From the IMG/VR virus record IMGVR_UViG_3300025889_000662, positions 1 to 29,593 of that record: a stretch of DNA of 29,593 nucleotides. One strand, written 5' to 3'. Positions 1 through 7,247 of this stretch are shown piece after piece. Below the pieces are notes generated by a model, which had not been told where the DNA came from, did no database searches, and was given only the letters and a program-made list of their open reading frames with translations. Numbering within the stretch: position 1 is the first letter of the stretch; the number at the start of each line of letters is the position of its first letter. The position numbers and the translations under genes were made by a program. Origin of the DNA: a virus.

Positions 1-629
1 GTTGCCCCAAGTGCGTTGTCGTATTCGTCGTAGTAGTTGCCACCCGTGTAACCGCATTCGGCGCTGCGGTATTTCCACTGGCAGATATTGGCAATCACCT
101 GCCGCTTAGGCGCCCGAACACCAGCCAGGTCAAATACGGATGCAAGCTCGAACTCAACGATTTCGCGATTCTCTGCTGATTTGCGGTCGATGTAGTAGAT
201 CTCACGCGGCATCTCCTCATTCGCAGGCGTGCCATAAGGATTCACATTGCCCGCAAAGTTTGCAGGATCCAAGAAACGACTCAACGTGCGGATCCTGATA
301 ACCTTTGCGCCAGTCAGGTCGTTGCCAGGAGTGATCTCATTTACGCCCAGCAATAACGCCGAGACACTGCCCAACAAGTTGGAGACGCGGATTGTTGGAC
401 GTGGAAGTTGTCCAGAACCGTTGTACTCAAAACCTTCTGCTTCAATCGGCAATGCCTGATAGGGCTGCCCTTGCCAATAAATTTCGCCTACGGGGCTGGT
501 CTGATTGGCGCCAGCGTGAAAACGTACAATCTCTGTGCTGCCATGCAGCTCCTGATCCAGGTGCAGCTCAAATAGCTCAATGATCGCGTAAGGATTGGAG
601 CTAAGCAGCTCCTGAAACATTTCGCTCAC
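1..629 (-). CDS. Phage minor tail protein L-like (3' end outside window)
   Basis: Reading leftward from 629 the frame is open to the window edge, so about 209 codons are seen and the C-terminus is missing. It begins MSEMFQELLSSNPYAIIELF. A cysteine-rich segment near the visible end (CQWKYRSAECGYTG, about residues 186-199) matches the cysteine motif of the lambda gpL family, a tail-tip protein reported to bind an iron-sulfur cluster at its C-terminus. I chose the GTG at 629 rather than the ATG at 620 because the GTG overlaps the upstream stop as GTGA and has a GGAGG site 10 nt upstream; the ATG would be too far from it. It follows the gpM-like gene, the lambda order M-L. Family call is good; the exact role is by analogy with lambda. 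Confidence 0.85.
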   Translation of the reverse strand, partial: MSEMFQELLSSNPYAIIELFELHLDQELHGSTEIVRFHAGANQTSPVGEIYWQGQPYQALPIEAEGFEYNGSGQLPRPTIRVSNLLGSVSALLLGVNEITPGNDLTGAKVIRIRTLSRFLDPANFAGNVNPYGTPANEEMPREIYYIDRKSAENREIVEFELASVFDLAGVRAPKRQVIANICQWKYRSAECGYTGGNYYDEYDNALGA

Positions 630-964
630 GGTTCAAATACCTCCACAAATGTGGCTGTGATTGTGGCGCGGTTCAGGTAAGGAATCGTCTTAGTCCATGC
701 TTGGCATATCCACTTAGAGGATGTACCCGAGTCAACAGGTGTCCAGTCGAAGGACTCAGCACCAGCGCGAGCTTCCAGAAAAGCCTCGATTGTATCGGCA
801 TCTGTTTCGGATACGTTCCAGGTCAAGTCCCACTGTTTGGGGTCGGTATTTAGCCCATAGCGTAGACGTTGGCTGTAACCATCACCAAACTGTGCGGTGC
901 GTACGCGTGGTTGGCTGCTTTTCTGTGCGCCGTAGGTTGGCGTTATAGAGGGGAACGTAGCCAT
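626..964 (-). CDS. Phage minor tail protein M-like
   Basis: A 112-residue protein, close in length to lambda gpM (109). It has the family pattern: an N-terminal FPSITPTYG, then RVRTAQFGDGYSQR, a WDLTWNVS strand, and a C-terminal beta segment ending ATITATFVEVFEP. In lambda, gpM joins the tail tip after the tape measure assembles. The ATG at 964 overlaps the tape-measure stop by one base (TAATG), and its own stop overlaps the next start as GTGA, so the three genes look translationally coupled. No catalytic residues are expected. Gene order (tape measure, M, L) supports the assignment independently of sequence. Confidence 0.85.
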   Translation of the reverse strand: MATFPSITPTYGAQKSSQPRVRTAQFGDGYSQRLRYGLNTDPKQWDLTWNVSETDADTIEAFLEARAGAESFDWTPVDSGTSSKWICQAWTKTIPYLNRATITATFVEVFEP

Positions 965-3282
965 TAGGCGAGCAAGCCTCCGGGGCGCTTCTGCTTCACT
1001 AATTCTGCCTGCACTGCGGCGCCAATGGCACGTCCCAGCGCAGCGGCGTCAGGCTGGTTCCCTTGGACACTGGAGCCGGAAGCATCGACATTAACGGTGA
1101 CGTTGGCGCCACCAAAGCTGCCAGCAGGAGCAATGCCGCCACTGCGTCCTGGCATGAACAGCTCAGGACCACGCTCACCGACGAGATAAGGAGAGCCGCC
1201 GGTTACACTGCCGCCTTTTGCGCGTTGTGGAATACCATAGTTCGGTCCAAGCGTGCCGAATTTTCCTATCTTGCCACCTCCAGCACCAAGAGGTGTTGCA
1301 GGATTAAATGGAGTAAGGAAACCGCGAATAGCGTTGATAGCTTGTTCAATAACAAAGATTTGCAGTAGCTGATTGGCAATATCAATCAAGACGCCAGATG
1401 CAATTTCGTTGAGACTTTGCTGCCAGCTTTGCGCGCCTGATATCAAGGCATCAAAAGCTGATGTCATGCCCTGTCCAATAGTGTTGGCAACTCCATCCGC
1501 AAGCGCTTTTTGCTGCCTAATCCCTTCATTTAACTGATACTGCTGTTCGATGTATTTTTTCATATCATCCATTTGACGTTGCATTGTTTCCGCAACAGTT
1601 TTAGCTCGTTCATTTTCTATACTATTTAGATCGTAAGCAAGCTGACGAGATACAGTTTTACTTTGTATTTCTAGGGCTGATATTTGTTTTAGTTTTTCAG
1701 CTGTTGGCACATCTTTGTCAGCTCTAACGGCTGCCATTTGATCTGTAATCTGACGCAATTCAATCTGTGCCTGTCTTGTTGTTTCAAGTGCTTTGTTTTC
1801 GCTCGCACGAGCTTGCAGAACACGACCCTGAATATCAAAAATATCCTGCGCTAGACCTAGCTCTCTGGTTAGTCCACTGAGCCTGCTTTCACGTGTCTTG
1901 TCTTTTTTGGTTTCATCTTTTTTATCAGTCGGCGCAGTTGAAATATCCAGTCCACCTGTCTGATCTTGTGCTGCCAGCGTTGTTTTACCTGCCGTCAGTC
2001 CTTTCTGCAGCTCAGCCTTATCTCGACGCAGTGCTTGCACCTGCCGATCTAAAGTAGCCCGTTCTCTGCCAGTTGCCTTTGACCGAGCTTCTACCGTATC
2101 CGTAATTTTTTGATTAACAACATACAGCTCATCATTGGCTTTCTTGATTGCAGCAGCATCACCAGTTGCCGCACCTTTTGCGGTTTTTTGAGCCTGTGTT
2201 TGATAGCTAGCCAGTGCAACTGCAGCAGCTGTAATTCCAGCTGCCAATGCAACCCAGGGTCCAGCCGCGACCAGAGTGGCAATGCCTAGAGCCTTAATAA
2301 GTCCGATGGCACCTGTGATTACCGGACCAAGTGCCACCAATGCAGCTGTAATTCCGACTACGCCAGCAATAACGGCTTTCGCTGGTCCAGGCAATGCCGC
2401 AAACTTTCTAATCAGCTCAGTTACAGCCGTGATTAGCGGTGTAAAAGCAGGCAGAAGCTGCAAACCTATTGCTTGTGCAAGTTCTGTTTGCGCCTTCTGA
2501 AAAGCACGCAGTCTGCCTGATGCACTGTCAAAAGATTTCTCTAGCTCATTGGCACCCTTGTCTTTGATGTCACGCAATGCTTGGATCAGAACAGGAGCAG
2601 TAACAGCTCCTTCTGCTGCAAGCTGTTTGACTTCACCTCTGGCTACGCCAAGAATTTTGGCAATAGCATCAATAACCTGTGGTGTCGCCTCATTGACAGC
2701 CCTAAACTCCTCTCCCGCTAGTCGCCCAGAACCAAGCGCCTGATTCAACTGCAACTGGGCAGAAGCGGCTTCTTGGGTGCTGACTTTGTTAATTGCAAGA
2801 ACAGTATTGAATCCCTCGTAGATATCCTTGATTTCTGCCAAGCTGGCTCCCTGCGGTCCAAGCCTGTTGCCAAGGTCAATTAAAGCCGCAAGAGTATCTG
2901 ATTGAGCGATGCGAAACTTGTCAGCAGACTGAGCTGCAACTTGCTGAATGCCAGAAAGCTGCCCAAAACGCTGCGTAAGAAGTTGAGCACGCTTCTCTGC
3001 CGTTTCCAGCTCAACGCCAGCACTGATTGCACCTTTTAAGGTGCGGAAGCCTGCATAAGCACCAATCAGACCTTGGACAGTTGCTGTTTGCTGTCTAAGT
3101 TTTTGCGTGCTTTGATCTAAGCTGCGTCCAAAAGCAACTACCGAATTGGCAGCGACTTGGCTTCCTGCCTTGAGCTTGTCAAATTGAGAGGACAGCGCCT
3201 GTGTAGCCTGCTGAACCTGACGCAGCGGGTTTAAGGCACCACGAGCATCAACGAGTAGCTGGACAGAAGAACTCGCCACCAC
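964..3282 (-). CDS. Tail tape measure protein
   Basis: A 772-residue protein with the usual tape-measure features. The N-terminal half is helical and Gln/Ala-rich, and the segment around KGAISAGVELETAEKRAQLL resembles the tape-measure domain. A long hydrophobic stretch lies at about residues 300-365, a charged coiled-coil segment at about 450-560, and a Gly-rich C-terminus carries the common VGERGPELFMPGRSGG motif. By the rule of about 0.15 nm per residue the tail would be roughly 115 nm (inference). The start is GTG at 3282, or the next GTG at 3279; a TGA lies four codons upstream in frame, so no longer start exists. It sits directly after the G/GT chaperone genes, the standard position. Confidence 0.93.
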   Translation of the reverse strand: MVASSSVQLLVDARGALNPLRQVQQATQALSSQFDKLKAGSQVAANSVVAFGRSLDQSTQKLRQQTATVQGLIGAYAGFRTLKGAISAGVELETAEKRAQLLTQRFGQLSGIQQVAAQSADKFRIAQSDTLAALIDLGNRLGPQGASLAEIKDIYEGFNTVLAINKVSTQEAASAQLQLNQALGSGRLAGEEFRAVNEATPQVIDAIAKILGVARGEVKQLAAEGAVTAPVLIQALRDIKDKGANELEKSFDSASGRLRAFQKAQTELAQAIGLQLLPAFTPLITAVTELIRKFAALPGPAKAVIAGVVGITAALVALGPVITGAIGLIKALGIATLVAAGPWVALAAGITAAAVALASYQTQAQKTAKGAATGDAAAIKKANDELYVVNQKITDTVEARSKATGRERATLDRQVQALRRDKAELQKGLTAGKTTLAAQDQTGGLDISTAPTDKKDETKKDKTRESRLSGLTRELGLAQDIFDIQGRVLQARASENKALETTRQAQIELRQITDQMAAVRADKDVPTAEKLKQISALEIQSKTVSRQLAYDLNSIENERAKTVAETMQRQMDDMKKYIEQQYQLNEGIRQQKALADGVANTIGQGMTSAFDALISGAQSWQQSLNEIASGVLIDIANQLLQIFVIEQAINAIRGFLTPFNPATPLGAGGGKIGKFGTLGPNYGIPQRAKGGSVTGGSPYLVGERGPELFMPGRSGGIAPAGSFGGANVTVNVDASGSSVQGNQPDAAALGRAIGAAVQAELVKQKRPGGLLA

Positions 3283-3305
3283 TGTCGCGCATCAATACCT
3301 AAATC

Positions 3306-3838
3306 TTAATGGCGACGCGACTTAATCCGCTCCATCTCCTTTTGCTCTCGCTCGCCTTTCACTTCAAAGTAAGCGGCGTAATAAACAAACTCTGCGTCGG
3401 TCAGCTCAGTACGTAACCGGCTGACCGTCATCCCAAGCTCGCAGGACAGGAAGAACTCAAAAAAGAGCCAGTTGTCCTGCTTCAGCCGTTTTTTGCTTCC
3501 TCAAGACCTGCTGTATCACCCAAACCAAACAAGAACAGCTCAAGTTCGTTCAGGACAGACTCAGGCAGTTGGCGCTGGAGCTTCGGTGCATCACCAGAGC
3601 TGAAAGCCTTGGTGCCATCCTGCAGTTCCGCTGTTTGACACAGCATGTGAGTGCTGATGTCCAATGCTTCCTCGGTGCCAGCAAGAGCCTGTGCCGCCTT
3701 GCGATCAGCACGAGTGATTGGACGAAAATAAAGATCCACCACAGGTTCCCCTGCGGCGTTCTTGAGAACAAACTTGCGGCGCTGGCTGAGGTCAAAAGCC
3801 TCAACCAGCAGATCCACAGTACGTTTGGTGCCAGCCAT
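3306..3838 (-). CDS. Tail assembly chaperone, frameshifted long form (lambda gpGT-like)
   Basis: Codons GCA-AAA-AAC near the end of the short chaperone contain a perfect A-AAA-AAC slippery heptamer (3488-3494). A -1 shift there avoids the TGA at 3482-3484 and continues for 60 codons (RLKQDNWLFFEFFLSCELGM onward) to a TAA at 3306-3308, giving a 177-residue fusion. The extension is rich in aromatic and charged residues and ends in a basic helix, like lambda gpT. It fills what would otherwise be a gap of about 200 bases before the tape measure gene. It has no convincing start of its own, which supports expression only as a fusion. The T part is expected to bind the tape measure protein. Confidence 0.85.
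3441..3494 (-). promoter_or_regulatory. Programmed -1 ribosomal frameshift signal
   Basis: Read on the minus strand: heptamer AAAAAAC (3494-3488), a 7-nt spacer (3487-3481), then an 8-bp perfect inverted repeat, GCAGGACA (3480-3473) and TGTCCTGC (3448-3441), around a 24-nt loop that can hold a small inner CTC/GAG pairing. Heptamer, spacer length and stem match the textbook layout for -1 frameshifting in NNX-XXY-YYZ phase. Confidence 0.85.
3482..3838 (-). CDS. Tail assembly chaperone, short form (lambda gpG-like)
   Basis: A 118-residue protein between the tail tube gene and the tape measure gene, the place of the G/GT chaperone in lambda-like siphoviruses. The sequence reads MAGTKRTVDLLVEAFDLSQR, then a conserved-looking beta/helix core and an acidic helical end (LNELELFLFGLGDTAGLEEA). 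It would coat the tape measure protein and recruit tail tube subunits. Its last codons contain a slippery heptamer, so a fraction of ribosomes should make the longer product described separately. The call rests on position, size and the frameshift signal more than on primary sequence. Confidence 0.82.
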   Translation of the reverse strand: MAGTKRTVDLLVEAFDLSQRRKFVLKNAAGEPVVDLYFRPITRADRKAAQALAGTEEALDISTHMLCQTAELQDGTKAFSSGDAPKLQRQLPESVLNELELFLFGLGDTAGLEEAKNG

Positions 3839-3873
3839 CAGAGCCTATTTAATCGCTCTGACTCTACACCTCA

Positions 3874-4296
3874 TCACTCAAGGTTGCCAGTAATGGTACC
3901 GCTGGTGATGAAGCTGCAGGTGACGATAACAAGCTCACCAACAGTGGAAGTAATCTCCATGTCAGTGATAATGCCATCAAAAGAGACGGAATCACTACCT
4001 GGAGTGCTTCCAGTAGTGAACAGTTCAAAGCTGGCGTCAGCGCCGTCAGCAGCAGTCAAAACGTCTTCAATGAAGCCAGGTTGACCTGTTGCAGCAGGGT
4101 CGTAAACCAGTTCAACAGTGCCGGAGCCAGAAATCATGCTGCCGACAAACTTTCGGAATGTGTCGCCGTGAGCACTTGTGTCCAAGGTTTCCTTGGTAGT
4201 GGTCAGGCTCCAGCTACGGGTGCCAACAACAGTTGCGTTAGTAGAGCCTGCTGCGTCGAATTGGACGGAGCCTTGCTCGCCTCGAATGACAGCCAT
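3874..4296 (-). CDS. Major tail protein (tail tube subunit)
   Basis: A 140-residue beta-rich protein (MAVIRGEQGSVQFDAAGSTN; later strands ending VGELVIVTCSFITSGTITGN). It has the alternating Thr/Ser/Gly strand pattern of siphovirus tail tube proteins and few helices. It lies between the tail terminator-like gene (3 bases apart) and the tail chaperone gene, the canonical place of the tube gene. A GxxGTVELVYDPAATG segment in the middle resembles the loop-strand region of lambda gpV-type tubes. No Ig-like extension is present, so the tube should be smooth. Confidence comes mainly from gene order plus fold-like composition. Confidence 0.8.
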   Translation of the reverse strand: MAVIRGEQGSVQFDAAGSTNATVVGTRSWSLTTTKETLDTSAHGDTFRKFVGSMISGSGTVELVYDPAATGQPGFIEDVLTAADGADASFELFTTGSTPGSDSVSFDGIITDMEITSTVGELVIVTCSFITSGTITGNLE

Positions 4297-4299
4297 GGG

Positions 4300-4725
4300 T
4301 CAGAGTTCCTCGATGGATTCAAAGGTCACACGGACCTGTGTTTGGAAGTAGCCCTCGGGAGCTGGTGAAGCCAGAGCCTCTGGACCGGATGGAGCGTCGA
4401 AGAAAACCCCCGACACGTTGACCCTATTGTAAAGATCCCGGATCCGTTTCCCAATCGTGTAGTTAGCGCCGGGACCGACGCCAAGGGCAGTAAAGATGTT
4501 GATAACCAGTAAGCCAACCAAGCGGTTTTGGGAGTTGGTCGTGCCGCCTTGGCTCAGGTACTCGTTACCGCCAAAAGTTGTTAGGCATTGCACCCACGAT
4601 GAGCCTGGAGTGGGTTCATATGCCATGTTGTGAAAAACGATTGGAATGGCAGGGCTGTTTGCCAGCTCTGTCGCCAAACGTGTCTCAATGGTGGCGCGGA
4701 CAGTGTTGAGGTTGAGTGCTGCCAT
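4300..4725 (-). CDS. Tail terminator-like protein (DUF4128 type)
   Basis: A 141-residue protein starting MAALNLNTVRATIETRLATE, an N-terminal helix followed by strands (IPIVFHNMAYEPTPGSSWVQ) and a C-terminal QTQVRVTFESIEEL strand. This pattern, with the early P-G-S-x-W-V-Q motif, fits the DUF4128 family of phage proteins found just upstream of the tube gene. Position and size match tail terminators such as lambda gpU, which stop tube growth and join tail to head. Its start abuts the end of the previous gene at 4725, suggesting translational coupling. The biochemical role is inferred. Confidence 0.7.
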   Translation of the reverse strand: MAALNLNTVRATIETRLATELANSPAIPIVFHNMAYEPTPGSSWVQCLTTFGGNEYLSQGGTTNSQNRLVGLLVINIFTALGVGPGANYTIGKRIRDLYNRVNVSGVFFDAPSGPEALASPAPEGYFQTQVRVTFESIEEL

Positions 4726-5093
4726 CAGTCTTCAGCGATGATGCTGCGCCATTCCTTGCGGACATAGGCTTCAAGTTCTTTGCCGATCAGGTCTGGAAAA
4801 CCCGGCTGCGTACCCTGACGAGTGCGATATTCTCCGCCCCACGATGGTGGCAGATTGGTGCCGTAGCAAACTGCCTCTGCATACTCCACGTTGTTAAAGA
4901 CCCTCCCGACGTAAGGATTGTCTGTATTTACCTGCCAACCCTGCACCAAACGTCCAGTGTCAATAGGAGTGCCCACAGGAGGCGTTCTTGTCTTTAGTTC
5001 TTTTTGCCACTGCAGTGTGGTCCTATTAACCAGCCTGCGAACTTGATCATCCATGAGGTCACCGATCTGATCCAGCCTGATGTTGCGTGCCAT
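4725..5093 (-). CDS. HK97 gp10-like tail completion protein
   Basis: A 122-residue protein: an N-terminal helix (IRLDQIGDLMDDQVRRLVNR), then TPIDTGRLVQGWQV, a signature close to the D-T-G-x-L motif of HK97 gp10-like and minor-tail Z-like proteins. It continues with VEYAEAVCYGTNLPPSWGGE and ends in an amphipathic helix (FPDLIGKELEAYVRKEWRSI). Proteins of this family sit at the head-tail interface of siphoviruses. Its neighbours are the head-closure candidate upstream (2 bases apart) and the tail terminator-like gene downstream, as expected for a connector cassette. Confidence 0.75.
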   Translation of the reverse strand: MARNIRLDQIGDLMDDQVRRLVNRTTLQWQKELKTRTPPVGTPIDTGRLVQGWQVNTDNPYVGRVFNNVEYAEAVCYGTNLPPSWGGEYRTRQGTQPGFPDLIGKELEAYVRKEWRSIIAED

Positions 5094-5095
5094 GC

Positions 5096-5452
5096 TTAAG
5101 CCCTCAAGATCAGTTCGTAGACAATCGCAGCATTGCCCTGCTCAATCGTATTGACCTGAATGATCTGATGCACAACGCTGCTGATGACGATGCGATCCTT
5201 TGTCTCCGGCGCAGTAGCAACAGCAGCTGCCGCAATAAGCAGACGTTTGTCGCCAGCCTGAATCAGCTCATTGACCTCACGCAGACTCACATCAGACAAA
5301 ACGCCTTTGACAGTAGCGTCTGACTCAGACTCTGTGATCGTGCCGGTCGTCGTGTTGTAACTGCCACCCGTCACAATCCGAACAGTTAAGTCACCGCCAA
5401 ACTTGCTGACGACTTTGTTGGCAACCTTGCGTAGCGAGCTGGAAAGCGCCAT
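5096..5452 (-). CDS. Head closure / head-tail joining protein
   Basis: A 118-residue protein starting MALSSSLRKVANKVVSKFGG. A longer frame begins at 5473, but I chose the ATG at 5452 because it overlaps the upstream stop as TGATG, the coupling used throughout this operon. It is beta-rich: DLTVRIVTGGSYNTTTGTIT, then a helix containing LREVNELIQAGDKRLLIAAA and IVISSVVHQIIQVNTIEQGN. The G-G-x-Y-N-x-x-T-G pattern is typical of head-tail joining / head-closure proteins in the SPP1 gp16 and HK97 gp9 neighbourhood. Position between connector and tail-completion genes supports this; the precise family is uncertain. Confidence 0.65.
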   Translation of the reverse strand: MALSSSLRKVANKVVSKFGGDLTVRIVTGGSYNTTTGTITESESDATVKGVLSDVSLREVNELIQAGDKRLLIAAAAVATAPETKDRIVISSVVHQIIQVNTIEQGNAAIVYELILRA

Positions 5453-5706
5453 CAGATCTTGTACGCAATGCACGCCCCATTCTGAAGCGTGATACTGGTG
5501 AAATATCCAGTCAGATGGGCACCTTGATCAACGCTTGTCCCACTGAAGCTGTTGTCAATCACGTTGGTACTGGTGATCGACGTGATCGTACTGCTCTCGT
5601 AAAAGTCAATGTGCGAAAACTTGCCCGTATGAGTCGCGGTGTCATTAATGACCTCAGCGCCTACCGCGTAGTCAATAGGTGATGCTCCGCCGTGTGATTT
5701 AGCCAT
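5452..5706 (-). CDS. Small beta-rich virion protein, third of three tandem paralogs
   Basis: An 84-residue protein clearly related to the next two upstream genes. The shared core runs GAEVINDTATHTGKFSHI, then a variable stretch with a Ser/Thr-rich strand, and a conserved C-terminus (GYFTSITLQNGACIAYKI). It is the most diverged copy and has an extra N-terminal dozen residues (MAKSHGGASPIDY). It shares one base with the head-closure start (TGATG). I know no function for the family. Lying inside the head-to-tail connector cassette, it is presumably a structural or decoration protein (inference). Confidence 0.75.
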   Translation of the reverse strand: MAKSHGGASPIDYAVGAEVINDTATHTGKFSHIDFYESSTITSITSTNVIDNSFSGTSVDQGAHLTGYFTSITLQNGACIAYKI

Positions 5707-5707
5707 G

Positions 5708-5965
5708 TCAGATCTTGTAGGCGATCACAGCGCCACCATTATTAAGGGTGAAGGCAGTGAAAACGCCTTGGATCTCAAAGCCAGCAGGTAGCGACTCGCC
5801 CACCAAGCTGTTCCCAGTCCAGTTCTGCGCCGTTAATGCGCTAAAGCTGCTGTTATTCTTCAGCACCACAATCCTGTTCCACCTGCCAGTGTGTGCATCG
5901 GTAGTGCTTACAAAGTCTGCACCGATGCTGTAGGAAGGGTCAATGGCGATACTGTTATGCGCCAT
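5708..5965 (-). CDS. Small beta-rich virion protein, second of three tandem paralogs
   Basis: An 85-residue protein of the same family as its two neighbours: IGADFVSTTDAHTGRWNRIV, then ALTAQNWTGNSLVGESLPAG and a C-terminal GVFTAFTLNNGGAVIAYKI. It has an N-terminal extension like copy three that copy one lacks. It is separated from copy three by one base and from copy one by two bases, so the three are surely co-transcribed. Weak residue identity outside the A-H-T-G, T-G-N-S-L and C-terminal motifs suggests old duplications that have specialised. Function unknown; a virion surface role is a guess. Confidence 0.75.
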   Translation of the reverse strand: MAHNSIAIDPSYSIGADFVSTTDAHTGRWNRIVVLKNNSSFSALTAQNWTGNSLVGESLPAGFEIQGVFTAFTLNNGGAVIAYKI

Positions 5966-5967
5966 GA

Positions 5968-6195
5968 TTAGAGCCTGTAAGCGACGACAGTGCCGCTTGT
6001 CAGTGTGATGCTGGTGAAGACACCACAGATCTCACAGCTTGCACTGAAAGGGATTGCCGACAGGGTGTTGCCGGTGTAATCCTCAGCCGTGAGGCTGGCA
6101 ATCACCGAGTCCTCAAGGGCGACAATCTTGCCGAAGCGTCCGGTGTGCGCTGCTGTGTCGTCAATGAACTCAGCACCGGGGTAGGCGTAACCCAT
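5968..6195 (-). CDS. Small beta-rich virion protein, first of three tandem paralogs
   Basis: A 75-residue protein, the shortest copy, consisting of little more than the shared core: PGAEFIDDTAAHTGRFGKIV, SLTAEDYTGNTLSAIPFSAS and GVFTSITLTSGTVVAYRL. It contains a CEIC pair not present in the other copies. It begins 3 bases after the DnaT-like connector gene. The alternation of short hydrophobic strands with Gly/Thr/Ser turns suggests one small beta domain that could oligomerise. Function unknown; its site between two connector genes points to a virion component. Confidence 0.75.
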   Translation of the reverse strand: MGYAYPGAEFIDDTAAHTGRFGKIVALEDSVIASLTAEDYTGNTLSAIPFSASCEICGVFTSITLTSGTVVAYRL

Positions 6196-6198
6196 GAA

Positions 6199-6759
6199 TC
6201 AGCTCCGCTTAACGGCGATGTTACCTGGTCCGCTAATTCTAAGTCCGGTGAAATACCGTTCCACCATCGGCGGAATCCGATCAGCGCCAGTCGCCCCGTA
6301 ATTGTTGGGGGTCACGTCCAAGCTGCCGATCTTGACGTTCTTGTAGTCCTCCAGACCGCTTAGACCCAAACCATCCTTGTTGTTGTTCAGATAGACCGCG
6401 AGTTCCGCTTGCGCCTTCTTGACCTGATCCGGGATCTCCGTGTCGGTGAAATAATCCGTCGTAATGCGGAAAGGAAACCCAACAGCGTAAGTATTGATGT
6501 AGGTATCGGGCTTTCGGACCCCAGTGCGCGGCCACTGGAGAGACTGCGTATCAGTCGCACGGGCACCAAGGAATCGTTCGCGGTCGATGCGTTGCGCCGC
6601 TGTGTACAAAGCTCGGTTTTTCTGGTCATCTGTCGCAGATGCCCAGGCAGTAACGTCGTCGTTCTGAACGAGACCGTCGATCAGATCGTTGGCGTCATTC
6701 AGCGTCAGGTAGCTGTTTGCGCTTGCGCCCCCGACTGTTGCGTCGATTGTGATTGCCAT
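6199..6759 (-). CDS. Putative head-tail connector of the DnaT-like phage family
   Basis: A 186-residue protein beginning MAITIDATVGGASANSYLTL. The V-G-G-x-x-A-N-S-Y-x-T/S start followed by a helical stretch (DANDLIDGLVQN, then WASATDDQKNRALYTAAQRI) is characteristic of phage proteins annotated as DnaT-like ssDNA-binding. Their place after the capsid gene suggests they are really head-tail adaptors. A core W-P-R-T-G motif (SLQWPRTGV) and a helix QVKKAQAELAVYLNNNKDG are also typical. The start lies inside the upstream small basic gene (65-nt overlap). The connector role is inferred from position. Confidence 0.72.
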   Translation of the reverse strand: MAITIDATVGGASANSYLTLNDANDLIDGLVQNDDVTAWASATDDQKNRALYTAAQRIDRERFLGARATDTQSLQWPRTGVRKPDTYINTYAVGFPFRITTDYFTDTEIPDQVKKAQAELAVYLNNNKDGLGLSGLEDYKNVKIGSLDVTPNNYGATGADRIPPMVERYFTGLRISGPGNIAVKRS

Positions 6760-6865
6760 CGGGCGTCTCGGAAGATTGGTCGGTTACAAGCTCAGGAAGG
6801 GTAGAGACTGCTGCCGTAGCAGCAGCCTCCAGTTCCCGTGCTCGCCTAAAAGCGAACAACCCCAT
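6695..6865 (-). CDS. Small basic protein overlapping the connector gene
   Basis: A 56-codon frame starting MGLFAFRRARELEAAATAAV and ending with an Arg/Lys-rich tail (RRNSRGRKRKQLPDAE). The ATG at 6865 lies 2 bases after the stop of the capsid-associated gene, and the frame fills the 108 bases otherwise unused before the connector gene. It then overlaps that gene by 65 bases in another frame. Small proteins with an N-terminal F-R-R helix and a basic tail occur beside capsid genes in other siphoviruses, from memory. I am fairly but not fully sure it is translated. Confidence 0.55.
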   Translation of the reverse strand: MGLFAFRRARELEAAATAAVSTLPELVTDQSSETPDGNHNRRNSRGRKRKQLPDAE

Positions 6866-6867
6866 CG

Positions 6868-7233
6868 TCAGGAAGCCGCAGCTTTGAAGATGGCGTAGGT
6901 CAGCACGATTGCCTCACCCAGCGAACCAGCCGAAGCGTTGCTCACGGTGATCGCAAAGGATCCAGCGGCAATGCTGTTGGCTTGCACCAGGTAAGAACCG
7001 GCAGTACCAGCAGAGCTGTGGTTCACCAGAACGATGTCGCTTGCGGCGACTTCGCTGTTGGTCACCGTGAAGGAGACCTCAGCACCAGCTGCCAGGGCAG
7101 CATCGTGCATGGTGATCTGACCGCAAGCCTTGTTCAGGGTTACGCCAGTGGACTTGCTGGTTCCTTGGGTCACGGCACCGCCAGAGACGTAGCCGATTGC
7201 CTTACCAGCAGAAACTTCAAATTGAGAAGCCAT
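6868..7233 (-). CDS. Capsid-associated protein, likely decoration or head protein
   Basis: A 121-residue protein, almost all beta strands and small residues: VTLNKACGQITMHDAALAAG, AEVSFTVTNSEVAASDIVLV, FAITVSNASAGSLGEAIVLT. The pattern, including I-T-M-H-D and F-T-V-T-N-S, is common in small proteins next to phage capsid genes and suggests a jelly-roll or Ig-like surface domain. It has the best ribosome site in the window: AGGAGG 8-9 nt before the ATG, overlapping the stop of the major capsid gene, which predicts high expression at near capsid levels. Function as decoration protein is inferred from position and translation signal. Confidence 0.68.
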   Translation of the reverse strand: MASQFEVSAGKAIGYVSGGAVTQGTSKSTGVTLNKACGQITMHDAALAAGAEVSFTVTNSEVAASDIVLVNHSSAGTAGSYLVQANSIAAGSFAITVSNASAGSLGEAIVLTYAIFKAAAS

Positions 7234-7247
7234 GGTTAATTACCTCC

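Noticed and set aside
3569-4084. 171-codon plus-strand frame opposite the tail chaperone and tail tube genes
   Set aside because: It crosses two well-supported minus-strand genes and the gap between them, has no start signal and no recognisable domain.
6199-6759. Replication role (DnaT-like ssDNA binding) for the connector-cassette protein
   Set aside because: The name comes from a family label. The gene sits between capsid and tail genes far from the replication region, so a head-tail connector is more likely.
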